From contig JAUVYZ010000114.1 in assembly GCA_030602845.1 (NCBI GenBank), forward strand, positions 1 through 6,826: 6,826 nucleotides of DNA, given 5' to 3'. The notes under the pieces were generated by a model that did no database searches, was not told the origin of the DNA, and worked only from the letters and a program-made list of their open reading frames with translations. Below are positions 1 to 6,584 of this stretch, piece after piece (position 1 is the stretch's first letter; the number at the start of each line of letters is the position of its first letter). Position numbers and translations under genes: made by a program. This DNA is from Phycisphaerae bacterium (GTDB lineage Bacteria; Planctomycetota; Phycisphaerae; Sedimentisphaerales; Anaerobacaceae).

Positions 1-1024
1 AGATTATATGCGGCTGGGCTTTGGGGTTTCCGGCTTTGCCTGGCAGGGGGGTGAGCCAACGTTGATGGGTGTTGATTTTTTTCAAAGGGCGGTCGAATTA
101 CAAAAAAAATATGGCACCCCCGGCCAGCAGGTAAGCAATACCCTGCAGACCAATGGAGTCTTGCTTGATGATAAGTGGTGCCGGTTTTTTCACGACAATA
201 AGTTTCTGCTCGGCATCAGTATCGACGGCCCCAGGGAATTTCACGATTACTATCGCGTGGACCGTTCCGGCGCCGGCACCTTCGATAAAGTGATGAGAGG
301 TATTCAAACCTGCAAAAAATATAATGTTGAATTTAGCGCCCTCGTCCTGCTGAACAACAAAAATGTTGAGCATCCGGATGAGCTGTTTGATTTTCTCATC
401 GAAAATGAAATGACGTATTTGCAGTTTATCCCCTGTGTCGAATGTGACCCTGCAACGGGCAAGATAGCGGATTTTTCAATTACGCCGCAGCAGTACGGTG
501 AATTTTTGTGCAGGATATTTGACCGCTGGTACGATTACGGCACGGAAAAGCTGAACATTCGTGACTTTGATTCGATAGTAACCTATTACGTTATGGGCAA
601 ACACACGATTTGTGCATACAGTAAACAGTGTGCCGGTTTTCTTGTTATCGAGCACAGCGGCGATGCCTTTTGCTGCGAGTTTTTTGTAGAGCCGAAGTGG
701 CGGCTGGGCAACATTTTAGAAACCCCGATGGAGAAACTCGCTGCCAGCAGTAAAAAGCGAACCTTCGCCCGGGCCAAGCAAAATCTTAGCAACAAATGCC
801 TTATCTGCAAATATCTTGATATCTGCCGCGGCGGTTGTATGAAAGATAGAGTCCGTTTGAACTGCGACCATCCAAGCCGGGGAAGCTATTTCTGCGAGGG
901 CTATAAGCAGTTCTTTGATTACACAATACCGAGGTTTACTCAGATAGCAGCCGCTATTAACGCCGGTTCGGCTGCCAGACACACCCGTTCGGCTGATAGA
1001 ATCAGACTAAAAATCCAGAAGTAG
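1..1024 (+). CDS. Anaerobic sulfatase-maturating enzyme (radical SAM/SPASM), 5'-truncated by the window edge
   Basis: Oxygen-independent formylglycine-generating enzyme: it uses S-adenosylmethionine and Fe-S clusters in the cytosol to oxidise the active-site Cys (or Ser) of sulfatases. The frame is open from base 2, and the first Met codon (base 8) is internal: the radical SAM CX3CX2C motif normally lies some 50 residues before the GGEP motif and must be upstream of the window. Numbering from that Met, I see GGEPT (14-18), the NTLQTNG strand (about 44-50) and SIDGP (about 71-75). All eight auxiliary-cluster cysteines are present: C202, C208 and C223 (C-X5-C, then C-X9-G-X4-C), the CX2CX5CX3C set C264/C267/C273/C277, and C296. 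KWRLGNI follows the third cysteine, as in the family. The residue after C223 is Glu (E224), where characterised anSMEs have the proposed base Asp. Its position before four sulfatases supports the role. It ends at TAG; the C-terminal 30 residues are an unremarkable basic tail. Only the missing N-terminus is uncertain. Confidence 0.93.
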   Translation, partial: DYMRLGFGVSGFAWQGGEPTLMGVDFFQRAVELQKKYGTPGQQVSNTLQTNGVLLDDKWCRFFHDNKFLLGISIDGPREFHDYYRVDRSGAGTFDKVMRGIQTCKKYNVEFSALVLLNNKNVEHPDELFDFLIENEMTYLQFIPCVECDPATGKIADFSITPQQYGEFLCRIFDRWYDYGTEKLNIRDFDSIVTYYVMGKHTICAYSKQCAGFLVIEHSGDAFCCEFFVEPKWRLGNILETPMEKLAASSKKRTFARAKQNLSNKCLICKYLDICRGGCMKDRVRLNCDHPSRGSYFCEGYKQFFDYTIPRFTQIAAAINAGSAARHTRSADRIRLKIQK

Positions 1025-1059
1025 CAGCAATTACCACCCATACGGTGATTGAAAAATAA

Positions 1060-1095
1060 TGGTAACATAAGTCACCTTGTGGTACATTGTTACCA
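1060..1095. promoter_or_regulatory. Inverted repeat (8-bp arms, 20-nt spacer) upstream of the first sulfatase
   Basis: TGGTAACA (1060-1067) and TGTTACCA (1088-1095) are perfect reverse complements separated by 20 nt. The right arm ends two bases before the ATG at 1098. A further 3-bp pairing, ACC (1074-1076) with GGT (1081-1083), could form inside the loop. It lies in the 73-nt gap between maturase and first sulfatase, the largest gap in the cluster. As DNA it could be an operator; as RNA it would fold over the translation start. No U-tract follows, so it does not look like an intrinsic terminator. A TTGAAA at 1049-1054 resembles a -35 box, but I see no convincing -10 at the right distance. 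The repeat is seen directly; its function is inference. Confidence 0.35.
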
Positions 1096-1097
1096 GA

Positions 1098-2528
1098 ATG
1101 AGTTTTGCGGTAAATGGAAATTTAAACCGGCGTGATTTTCTGAACACTGTGGGTCTGGGCGCGGCCGCGGTCGCTATTCAGGGATGTACAAGTACTGCAA
1201 AGCAGCCCACGACTGACGTGAATAAATCCAAACCCAACATCGTCTTGTTTCTTGCTGACGACCAGGGCATTGACGACGTGGGCTGCTATGGCAATAGTAT
1301 AGTTCGCACGCCCAACACTGACCGGCTCGCTGAAGAAGGCCTGCGGTTCAATCTGGCCTTTACCCCCACGGCTATGTGTTCTCCAAGTCGGTCTGCGTTG
1401 TATACAGGCCTGTATCCTCATCGAAACGGCTGTCATCCGAACCATAGCAGTATCAAGCCGGGTATAAAGAGCTTGCCGCATTACCTCAAGCCCCTGGGTT
1501 ATCGCGTAGCTCTTGCGGGCAAAACCCATATAAAACCCAGGGAACAATTCCCCTTTGAGTATATGGGGTTAAAGCCAGAGCGAATCGAAAAGTTTATGAC
1601 GCTTGCAAGGGACAAGCCCTTCTGCCTCGTGGTCGCCTCGCACGAGCCGCACGGGCCGCACAAACAAGGCGGGTACAAGCCGGGCCAAATACCGGTGCCG
1701 CCATATAAGGTCGACACTCCACAAACGCGGCAGCAGCTCGCCAATTACTACACCGACATCGACCTGCTGGACAAGGAAGTAGAAGGGGTTCTCGGCCTGT
1801 TGAAAAAACACAACCTTGAGCAGAACACACTTTTTGTTTACGCCTCGGACCACGGGTATAACATATTCGCCAAGTGGTCCTGCTACGATGCGGGTCTCCA
1901 TGTGCCCTTTATCGTTCGCTGGCCCGGAAAGGTCAAAGTCGGAACTATACCCGACGCTATGGTCAGCTTCGTGGACGTGCTTCCGACCTTTATTGAGGCC
2001 GCCGGGGGTAAACCACCAGAGGACATCGACGGGCGCAGCTTCCTGCCGGTCCTGCTCGGGCGAAAGAAAAAGCATCACGATGCTATCTTCGGTGCCCACA
2101 CGACGCGGGGTATCATTTCCGGCCGGGCCTACCCCATTCGCTCAGTGCGGACCCGCACGCACAAATACATCCGCAACCTCAACCCTGAGGGTATGTTCCA
2201 GTGCGTGAGCACCCACGGCCGTAACTACACGGAGCTTAACGACGGTGTTTGGGGCTCATGGAAGGAAAAGGCCAGGACCGATGCTTTCGCCGCCGAGCGT
2301 GTGAGGATGTATCAGCATCGTCCCGCCGAAGAGCTGTACGACCTTACAAAAGACCCGCACGAGCTGAAGAACATTGCGGATGACCCCGCCCAACAGAAAC
2401 TCCTCGCATCGCTCAGAAAAAAGTTGGACGCCTGGATGAAGCAGCAGGGCGACAGGGGGATGGAAGCCGAGATGGCTGTGCCTTTGCACAAGAGCCGCAC
2501 GGTCAGGAAGCGCAATAAGAGAAATTGA
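1098..2528 (+). CDS. Type I sulfatase, heparan N-sulfatase (sulfamidase)-like, S1_8-type; Tat lipoprotein
   Basis: Predicted exported sulfate ester or sulfamate hydrolase of 476 aa. I chose the ATG at 1098, which places the Tat motif RRDFL at residues 11-15 and the lipobox IQGC with Cys30. An in-frame TTG at 1077 would add seven residues, and neither start has a clear Shine-Dalgarno. Catalytic features: metal ligands D54/D55 (LADDQG), formylglycine site C94 in CSPSR (codon 1377-1379) with R98, K142 and H144 (GKTH), H182/H185 in the SHEPH strand, and D251/H252 (SDHG) followed by K259. The GKTHIKPREQFPFEY stretch, the short span to SHEPHGPH, AKWSCYDAGLHVPFIVRWPG and the late RSVRTRTHKYIRNL block are typical of the sulfamidase-like S1_8 group; the subfamily is assigned from memory of these motifs. 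Members act on heparan N-sulfate in some organisms, but substrates are diverse and this one is unknown. The C-terminus ends in a strongly basic tail (RTVRKRNKRN). Length is normal for the group. Confidence 0.9.
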   Translation: MSFAVNGNLNRRDFLNTVGLGAAAVAIQGCTSTAKQPTTDVNKSKPNIVLFLADDQGIDDVGCYGNSIVRTPNTDRLAEEGLRFNLAFTPTAMCSPSRSALYTGLYPHRNGCHPNHSSIKPGIKSLPHYLKPLGYRVALAGKTHIKPREQFPFEYMGLKPERIEKFMTLARDKPFCLVVASHEPHGPHKQGGYKPGQIPVPPYKVDTPQTRQQLANYYTDIDLLDKEVEGVLGLLKKHNLEQNTLFVYASDHGYNIFAKWSCYDAGLHVPFIVRWPGKVKVGTIPDAMVSFVDVLPTFIEAAGGKPPEDIDGRSFLPVLLGRKKKHHDAIFGAHTTRGIISGRAYPIRSVRTRTHKYIRNLNPEGMFQCVSTHGRNYTELNDGVWGSWKEKARTDAFAAERVRMYQHRPAEELYDLTKDPHELKNIADDPAQQKLLASLRKKLDAWMKQQGDRGMEAEMAVPLHKSRTVRKRNKRN

Positions 2529-2548
2529 CCGCCGTTTTGCTATTAATC

Positions 2549-2555
2549 AGGAGAG
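2549..2555 (+). promoter_or_regulatory. Shine-Dalgarno of the second sulfatase
   Basis: AGGAGAG lies eight bases (counting from the end of AGGAG) before the ATG at 2562, within the 33-nt gap after the preceding TGA. It is the strongest ribosome binding site in the window and fixes the start of the second sulfatase. Confidence 0.8.
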
Positions 2556-2561
2556 AAAAAT

Positions 2562-4289
2562 ATGAGTACATTTAGTTGCACACGTCGGGAGTTTTTGAAA
2601 GCCGTAAGCGCAGGGGCGGCGTCTCTGGTGCTGCCGGGATGTGCAGGTGCTTCTGAGAGATTTTCTGGGAAGAGTACTGCGGACAGGCCCAACATCATAT
2701 TGATTATGGTTGATGATATGGGCTATTCGGACATCGGCTGTTATGGCGGGGAAATCAACACGCCGAACTTGGACAGGCTCGCTGCCAGCGGCCTGCGCTT
2801 CACACAGTTTTACAACACCGCCCGCTGCTATCCGACGCGGGCGAGCCTGATGACGGGGCTCTACCCGCACCAGGCGGGCGTGGGCCACATGATGTCCGAC
2901 CGTGGCCTTGACGGTTACCGCGGCGACCTCAATAACCGCTGCGTTACGATTGCCGAGGTGCTCAAGCAGGCCGGCTACGCTACCTATATGTCCGGCAAAT
3001 GGCACGTGACCAAGCACCGGGGGCCGGATGGTCCGAAGTACAACTGGCCGCGTCAGCGCGGCTTCGACCGCTTCTTCGGGACTATTCACGGCGCCGGCAG
3101 TTTCTACGATCCGTGTTCCCTGACTCGCGACAATACGCAGATACCGCCTGGTAGCGATGACTTCTATTACACCAACGCTATCAGTGATAACGCCGTCAAA
3201 TTTGTTCGTGAGCACGCCGCGATGGTTCCCGCGAAGCGGGGGCCCAATCCGTTCTTCATGTATGTTGCCTACACGGCGCCCCATTGGCCGATGCATGCAC
3301 TGCCGCGAGACATTGCCAAGTACAAAGGCCGATACGCCCGGGGCTGGGATGCACTGCGAGCTCAACGACACAGGCGCATGATCGAAATGGGAATTGTCCA
3401 GAGCAAATGGAAGCTTACAGATCGTGATTCGCGAGTTCCGCCGTGGGAGCAGGCCGAGAACAAACAGTGGCACCAGCGCCGTATGGAAGTATATGCGGCG
3501 ATGGTCGATTGTTTGGATCAGGGCATCGGACGTATCGTCTCGGAATTAAGGAAAGCGGACGACTTCGAGAACACACTGATTTTCTTCCTGGCCGACAACG
3601 GCGGCTGCGCCGAAGAGTACGGTAGTCGCGGCCCAATCAAGCCGGACCCGTCGAAAGAAATACCATTGAAGCCGATGGACAAGAACGCCCTGCAGCGAGA
3701 TATGCAGCCTAAGGTCACGCGTGACGGTCGCCCGGTGCGTACCGGTGAGGGCGTGATGCCCGGCCCGGCCGATACCTACATCGCCTATGGCAGACCGTGG
3801 GCAAATGCCTCGGATACCCCTTTCCGTCTCTACAAACACTGGGTCCACGAGGGCGGCATTGCCACGCCGCTGATTGTTCACTGGCCGAGACGCATTAAGG
3901 CCCGCGGCAAATTGCGTCACCAGCCGGGACATCTAATAGACATTATGGCCACGTGCATCGACGTTGCCGGCACAGAGTACCCCTCCAGCTACAACGGCCA
4001 CAAGATAGTTCCGTTGGAAGGTAAAAGCATCGTCCCCGCTTTTGCTAACAAACCAATCAAGCGCGAAGCGATTTACTGGGAGCACGAGGGCAACCGGGCA
4101 ATCCGTGTCGGCAGGTGGAAGCTGGTCGCTAAGGGCAAAAAAGGGCCGTGGGAGTTGTACGACCTCGATGCGGACCGGACCGAGACCGACAACCTGGCGG
4201 CAGTGCACCCTGACCGTGTGAAACAAATGGCCGCGACGTGGCAGCAGTGGGCCGAGCGCGCCAATGTCCTGCCGTGGCCGTGGAAATGA
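2562..4289 (+). CDS. Type I sulfatase, arylsulfatase A-like, S1_4-type; Tat lipoprotein
   Basis: Predicted exported sulfate ester hydrolase, 575 aa. The leader has RREFL (8-12) and lipobox LPGC with Cys27, so processing would leave a lipid-anchored enzyme. Metal ligands D51/D52 (VDDMGYSDIGCYGG), formylglycine site C89 in CYPTR (codon 2826-2828) with R93, K146/H148 (SGKWH), H241 (TAPHWP), D345/N346 (ADNGG) and K425 in YKHWVHEGG are all present, so the active site looks complete. The TGLYPHQAGVGHM block and the tryptophan-rich insertion at about 258-305 (GWDALRAQRHRRM to VPPWEQ) are characteristic of the S1_4 group, which includes bacterial arylsulfatases with broad specificity. The extra region at 350-415 between ADNGG and the YKHW motif explains the greater length. 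The C-terminus has the usual RVGRWKLV and WELYDLDADRTETDNLA end. It sits 33 nt after the first sulfatase and 9 nt before the next, so co-transcription is very likely. Natural substrate unknown. Confidence 0.93.
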   Translation: MSTFSCTRREFLKAVSAGAASLVLPGCAGASERFSGKSTADRPNIILIMVDDMGYSDIGCYGGEINTPNLDRLAASGLRFTQFYNTARCYPTRASLMTGLYPHQAGVGHMMSDRGLDGYRGDLNNRCVTIAEVLKQAGYATYMSGKWHVTKHRGPDGPKYNWPRQRGFDRFFGTIHGAGSFYDPCSLTRDNTQIPPGSDDFYYTNAISDNAVKFVREHAAMVPAKRGPNPFFMYVAYTAPHWPMHALPRDIAKYKGRYARGWDALRAQRHRRMIEMGIVQSKWKLTDRDSRVPPWEQAENKQWHQRRMEVYAAMVDCLDQGIGRIVSELRKADDFENTLIFFLADNGGCAEEYGSRGPIKPDPSKEIPLKPMDKNALQRDMQPKVTRDGRPVRTGEGVMPGPADTYIAYGRPWANASDTPFRLYKHWVHEGGIATPLIVHWPRRIKARGKLRHQPGHLIDIMATCIDVAGTEYPSSYNGHKIVPLEGKSIVPAFANKPIKREAIYWEHEGNRAIRVGRWKLVAKGKKGPWELYDLDADRTETDNLAAVHPDRVKQMAATWQQWAERANVLPWPWK

Positions 4290-4291
4290 GG
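4288..4291 (+). promoter_or_regulatory. Shine-Dalgarno overlapping the upstream stop codon
   Basis: GAGG at 4288-4291 begins inside the TGA (4287-4289) of the preceding sulfatase and sits seven bases before the ATG at 4299. A ribosome finishing the upstream gene would uncover or re-use this site, so translational coupling of the two sulfatases is likely. It supports the ATG at 4299 over the alternative ATG at 4308. Confidence 0.65.
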
Positions 4292-4298
4292 TAAAAAA

Positions 4299-5810
4299 AT
4301 GAACAGTATGTTGACCCGTCGTAACTTTTTGAAAGCCATAGGTATGAGTGCAGGGGCGCTGGCGATGCCGGGATGTATGAACACTGCACAGCAGCTTACA
4401 GGCAAGGGCCACAAGCGTCCCAACATAATCTTCATTATGGCCGACGACATGGGCTATGGTGACCTGGGCTGTTACAACAAGCGCTCGAAGATTCCCACGC
4501 CGAATATGAACCGGCTGGCAAAAGAGGGTGTTCGGTTCACGGATGCTCACTCCCCGTCTGCGGTCTGCACACCCACACGCTATGGAGTCCTGACGGGCCG
4601 GTATTCCTGGCGAACCCGCCTGAAAAGAGGGGTTCTCAACGGTTACTCGCCGAGCTTAATTGATACCAAGCGAATGACTGTTGCATCGCTCTTGAAGCAG
4701 CATGGTTATGCGACGGCGTGTATTGGCAAGTGGCACCTTGGCCTGGGGACCGCCAAAAGAACGGACTTTAGCAAACCGCTTGTTCCCGGCCCCAATGCCC
4801 TTGGCTTTGATTACTTCTTCGGAATCTCCGCATCGCTGGATATGCCGCCTTACTGCTACATCGAAAATAATCGGGTCGTAGAGCAGCCTACCCTGATGGT
4901 CGAAGCCGGCGAAGCCAGCAAGGACGGATGGTGGCGGAAAGGCCCCATTGCACCAGGTTTCAAGCATGTGGAAGTTATGCCAACTTTGACGGAAAAGGCG
5001 GTCGCATACATTAACAAACATGCGAAGAGCTCGCGAAATTCACCATTTTTTATGTATTTTGCATTGCCGGCGCCTCATTGTCCTATTGCACCGGCAGCTT
5101 TTGTCAAAGGACGCAGTCAGGCCGGAGGCTATGGTGACTATGTGGTGGAAGTGGACTGGACCGTTGGAGAGGTTATGAAAGCGCTGGAGCGGAACGGGCT
5201 TGCCGAGAATACGTTAATTATGGTAACCAGTGACAACGGCTCGCCGGGTAGGACTAAGATTAAACGAGCGCCATATTCGATTATTGAGGTGTATGGTCAC
5301 TATCCAAGTGGTAATTTGCGCGGCATCAAGGCGGATATCTGGGATGGGGGCCATCGCGAGCCATTCGTCGCCCGTTGGCCGGCCAGAATCCCCGCCGGAA
5401 GCACCAGCGATGAGCTCATCTGTCTGACCGACCTGTTGGCAACTTGTGCAGCAATCGTTGGGGCAAAGCTGCCGAGCAATGCGGGTGAGGACAGTTACAG
5501 CATATTGCCGGCTTTGCTGGGCAAGAAAACGGACAGACCCATCCGCGAGGCGGTTGTCCACCACTCCGGGTCGGGTATGTTCGCCATTCGACAGGGAAAG
5601 TGGAAGCTGATTCTTGGCCGTGGTTCCGGTGGTTTTACCAAACCAAGCCGTGTGAAGCCTAAGCCGGGTGAACCTCAGGGTCAGCTATACGATCTAAACA
5701 AAGATCCGGCGGAGACAAATAACGTATGGGCCCAACATCCGGGAATCGTGCAGCGTCTGACTAACTTGCTCGAAAAATATCGGAAGCAAGGCTACAGCCG
5801 ACCGAACTGA
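4299..5810 (+). CDS. Type I sulfatase, arylsulfatase, S1_15-type; Tat lipoprotein
   Basis: Predicted exported sulfate ester hydrolase, 503 aa. Leader: RRNFLK (7-12) and lipobox MPGC with Cys26. Active-site residues seen: D49/D50 (ADDMGYGDLGCY), formylglycine site C90 in CTPTR (codon 4566-4568) with R94, K144/H146 (IGKWHLG), H260 (PAPHCP), D312/N313 (SDNGSP) and K344 in RGIKADIWDGGHREPF. The combination CTPTRYGVLTGRYSWRTRLK plus the late RGIKADIWDGGHR block is the style of the S1_15 group, which is abundant in planctomycetes and marine polysaccharide degraders; members are reported on several sulfated glycans, so no substrate is assigned. The C-terminal IRQGKWKLI and GQLYDLNKDPAETNNVW segments complete the fold, and length is normal. 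It starts only 9 nt after the S1_4-like gene. The stretch after its lipobox Cys resembles the same stretch of the first sulfatase (see findings). Confidence 0.93.
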   Translation: MNSMLTRRNFLKAIGMSAGALAMPGCMNTAQQLTGKGHKRPNIIFIMADDMGYGDLGCYNKRSKIPTPNMNRLAKEGVRFTDAHSPSAVCTPTRYGVLTGRYSWRTRLKRGVLNGYSPSLIDTKRMTVASLLKQHGYATACIGKWHLGLGTAKRTDFSKPLVPGPNALGFDYFFGISASLDMPPYCYIENNRVVEQPTLMVEAGEASKDGWWRKGPIAPGFKHVEVMPTLTEKAVAYINKHAKSSRNSPFFMYFALPAPHCPIAPAAFVKGRSQAGGYGDYVVEVDWTVGEVMKALERNGLAENTLIMVTSDNGSPGRTKIKRAPYSIIEVYGHYPSGNLRGIKADIWDGGHREPFVARWPARIPAGSTSDELICLTDLLATCAAIVGAKLPSNAGEDSYSILPALLGKKTDRPIREAVVHHSGSGMFAIRQGKWKLILGRGSGGFTKPSRVKPKPGEPQGQLYDLNKDPAETNNVWAQHPGIVQRLTNLLEKYRKQGYSRPN

Positions 5811-5847
5811 AAGCTATTCGAGAACAATTGAAAGAAACTCTGAAATC

Positions 5848-5855
5848 AGGTGGAG
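5848..5855 (+). promoter_or_regulatory. Shine-Dalgarno deciding the start of the fourth sulfatase
   Basis: AGGTGGAG ends nine bases before the ATG at 5865. A GTG at 5850 in the same frame lies inside this purine-rich site and is therefore an unlikely start. Starting at 5865 gives a leader with SRRGFLK at residues 7-13, the same placement as in the neighbouring sulfatases. The rest of the 54-nt gap (5811-5864) shows no terminator or clear promoter. Confidence 0.6.
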
Positions 5856-5864
5856 AAAACGGAT

Positions 5865-6584
5865 ATGACTACATACACTTACTCACGTCGCGGTTTTCTA
5901 AAAGCTGCGGGTCTGGGAGCTGCTACACTTGGGCTGCCGGGCTGCCTGTTTGCTGCAAAGAGGGAAGGCGGGAAGAAACCCAACGTCCTGTTCATCGCCG
6001 TGGACGACCTGCGTCCGCAGCTTGGCTGCTACGGCCATAAACAAATGCTCTCTGGCAACATAGATAGTTTGGCCTCAGAGGGTGTCCTTTTCAGACGATC
6101 TTATTGCCAGGTCCCCGTCTGCGGTGCCTCGCGTGCAAGCCTTCTCACGGGAGTGCGACCCACTCGAGATAGATTTATTAATTACAATGTATGGGCGGAG
6201 AAGGACCTGCCGGGCGCGCTGAGCGTTGCGAAACACTTCAGGAACAACGGATACCATACTATCTCCAACGGCAAGATATTCCACCACCGCACTGATTGTC
6301 TGGATGGCTGGAGTGAAGAGCCCTGGCGACCTAAAGGCGCCTGGAGGAATTATTTGTTGGAGGAGAACAAAAAGCTGGCTGAGCAAACCTCGGCCCATAA
6401 AGGACCTGCTTTCGAGAATGCTGATGTTCCTGATAATGCCTACTTTGATGGTATGGTTGCGGATAAGGGGATTTCAGATTTGCGCCGTTTGAAGAATATG
6501 GATAAGCCGTTTTTCCTTGCGCTCGGTTTTTTCAAGCCCCACCTTCCTTTTTATTCTCAGAAGAATTACTGGGATTTATATTAA
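5865..6584 (+). CDS. Type I sulfatase, iduronate-2-sulfatase-like (S1_7-type), N-terminal half ending at a premature in-frame TAA; Tat lipoprotein leader
   Basis: As read, this encodes 239 aa, about half the family's usual length of roughly 470-520 aa. Leader: RRGFLK (8-13), lipobox LPGC with Cys27. Then metal ligands D47/D48 (VDDLRPQLGCYG), formylglycine site C86 in CGASR (codon 6120-6122) with R90, the LRP-type VRPTRDR loop, K137 in NGKIFHH, and K224/H226 in FFKPHLPF. These motifs are diagnostic of iduronate-2-sulfatase-like enzymes. The CxAxR form with Ala instead of Pro at the third position is, to my recollection, tolerated in this group. The protein stops after NYWDLY at TAA 6582-6584, but the same frame continues with clear family sequence, so the stop splits one gene. 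The 239-aa product would lack the C-terminal part of the active site, including the metal-binding DHG segment, and should be inactive. Causes could be a nonsense mutation, a sequencing or assembly error, or readthrough. Family identity is secure; whether the gene is functional is not. Confidence 0.82.
   Translation: MTTYTYSRRGFLKAAGLGAATLGLPGCLFAAKREGGKKPNVLFIAVDDLRPQLGCYGHKQMLSGNIDSLASEGVLFRRSYCQVPVCGASRASLLTGVRPTRDRFINYNVWAEKDLPGALSVAKHFRNNGYHTISNGKIFHHRTDCLDGWSEEPWRPKGAWRNYLLEENKKLAEQTSAHKGPAFENADVPDNAYFDGMVADKGISDLRRLKNMDKPFFLALGFFKPHLPFYSQKNYWDLY

Noticed and set aside
8..10. ATG at base 8 as the true start of the maturase
   Set aside because: The frame is open to the window edge, and a start here would remove the radical SAM CX3CX2C motif while all eight auxiliary-cluster cysteines remain; the gene must begin upstream.
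1033..1050. CACC-CATAC-GGTG stem after the maturase as an intrinsic terminator
   Set aside because: The stem is only 4 bp and is followed by an A-rich stretch, with no run of T; it is too weak to call.
1816..2208. A 130-codon plus-strand frame inside the first sulfatase
   Set aside because: It is out of frame within conserved catalytic sequence of the sulfatase, and its product is low-complexity Ser/Thr/Pro/Arg-rich with no family resemblance.
3228..3240. CCCGC-GAA-GCGGG hairpin inside the second sulfatase
   Set aside because: It is a short GC-rich palindrome in coding sequence with no U-tract and no gene boundary nearby; such stems are expected by chance at this GC content.
2547..3473. A 308-codon open frame on the minus strand, overlapping the second sulfatase
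   Set aside because: It lies antisense to a sulfatase with a complete set of catalytic motifs and a good ribosome binding site. Its translation shows no recognisable domain and is rich in residues expected from reading GC-rich codons backwards.
3933..4550. A 205-codon minus-strand open frame spanning the junction of the second and third sulfatases
   Set aside because: It is antisense across two well-supported genes, with no domain and no credible start signal; it is a shadow of codon bias.
6582..6584. TAA reassigned as a sense codon in this organism
   Set aside because: TAG and TGA clearly terminate the other four genes and none of them ends in TAA, so the idea is not formally excluded. But no other in-frame TAA appears in about 1,900 codons of intact genes here, which argues strongly against reassignment.
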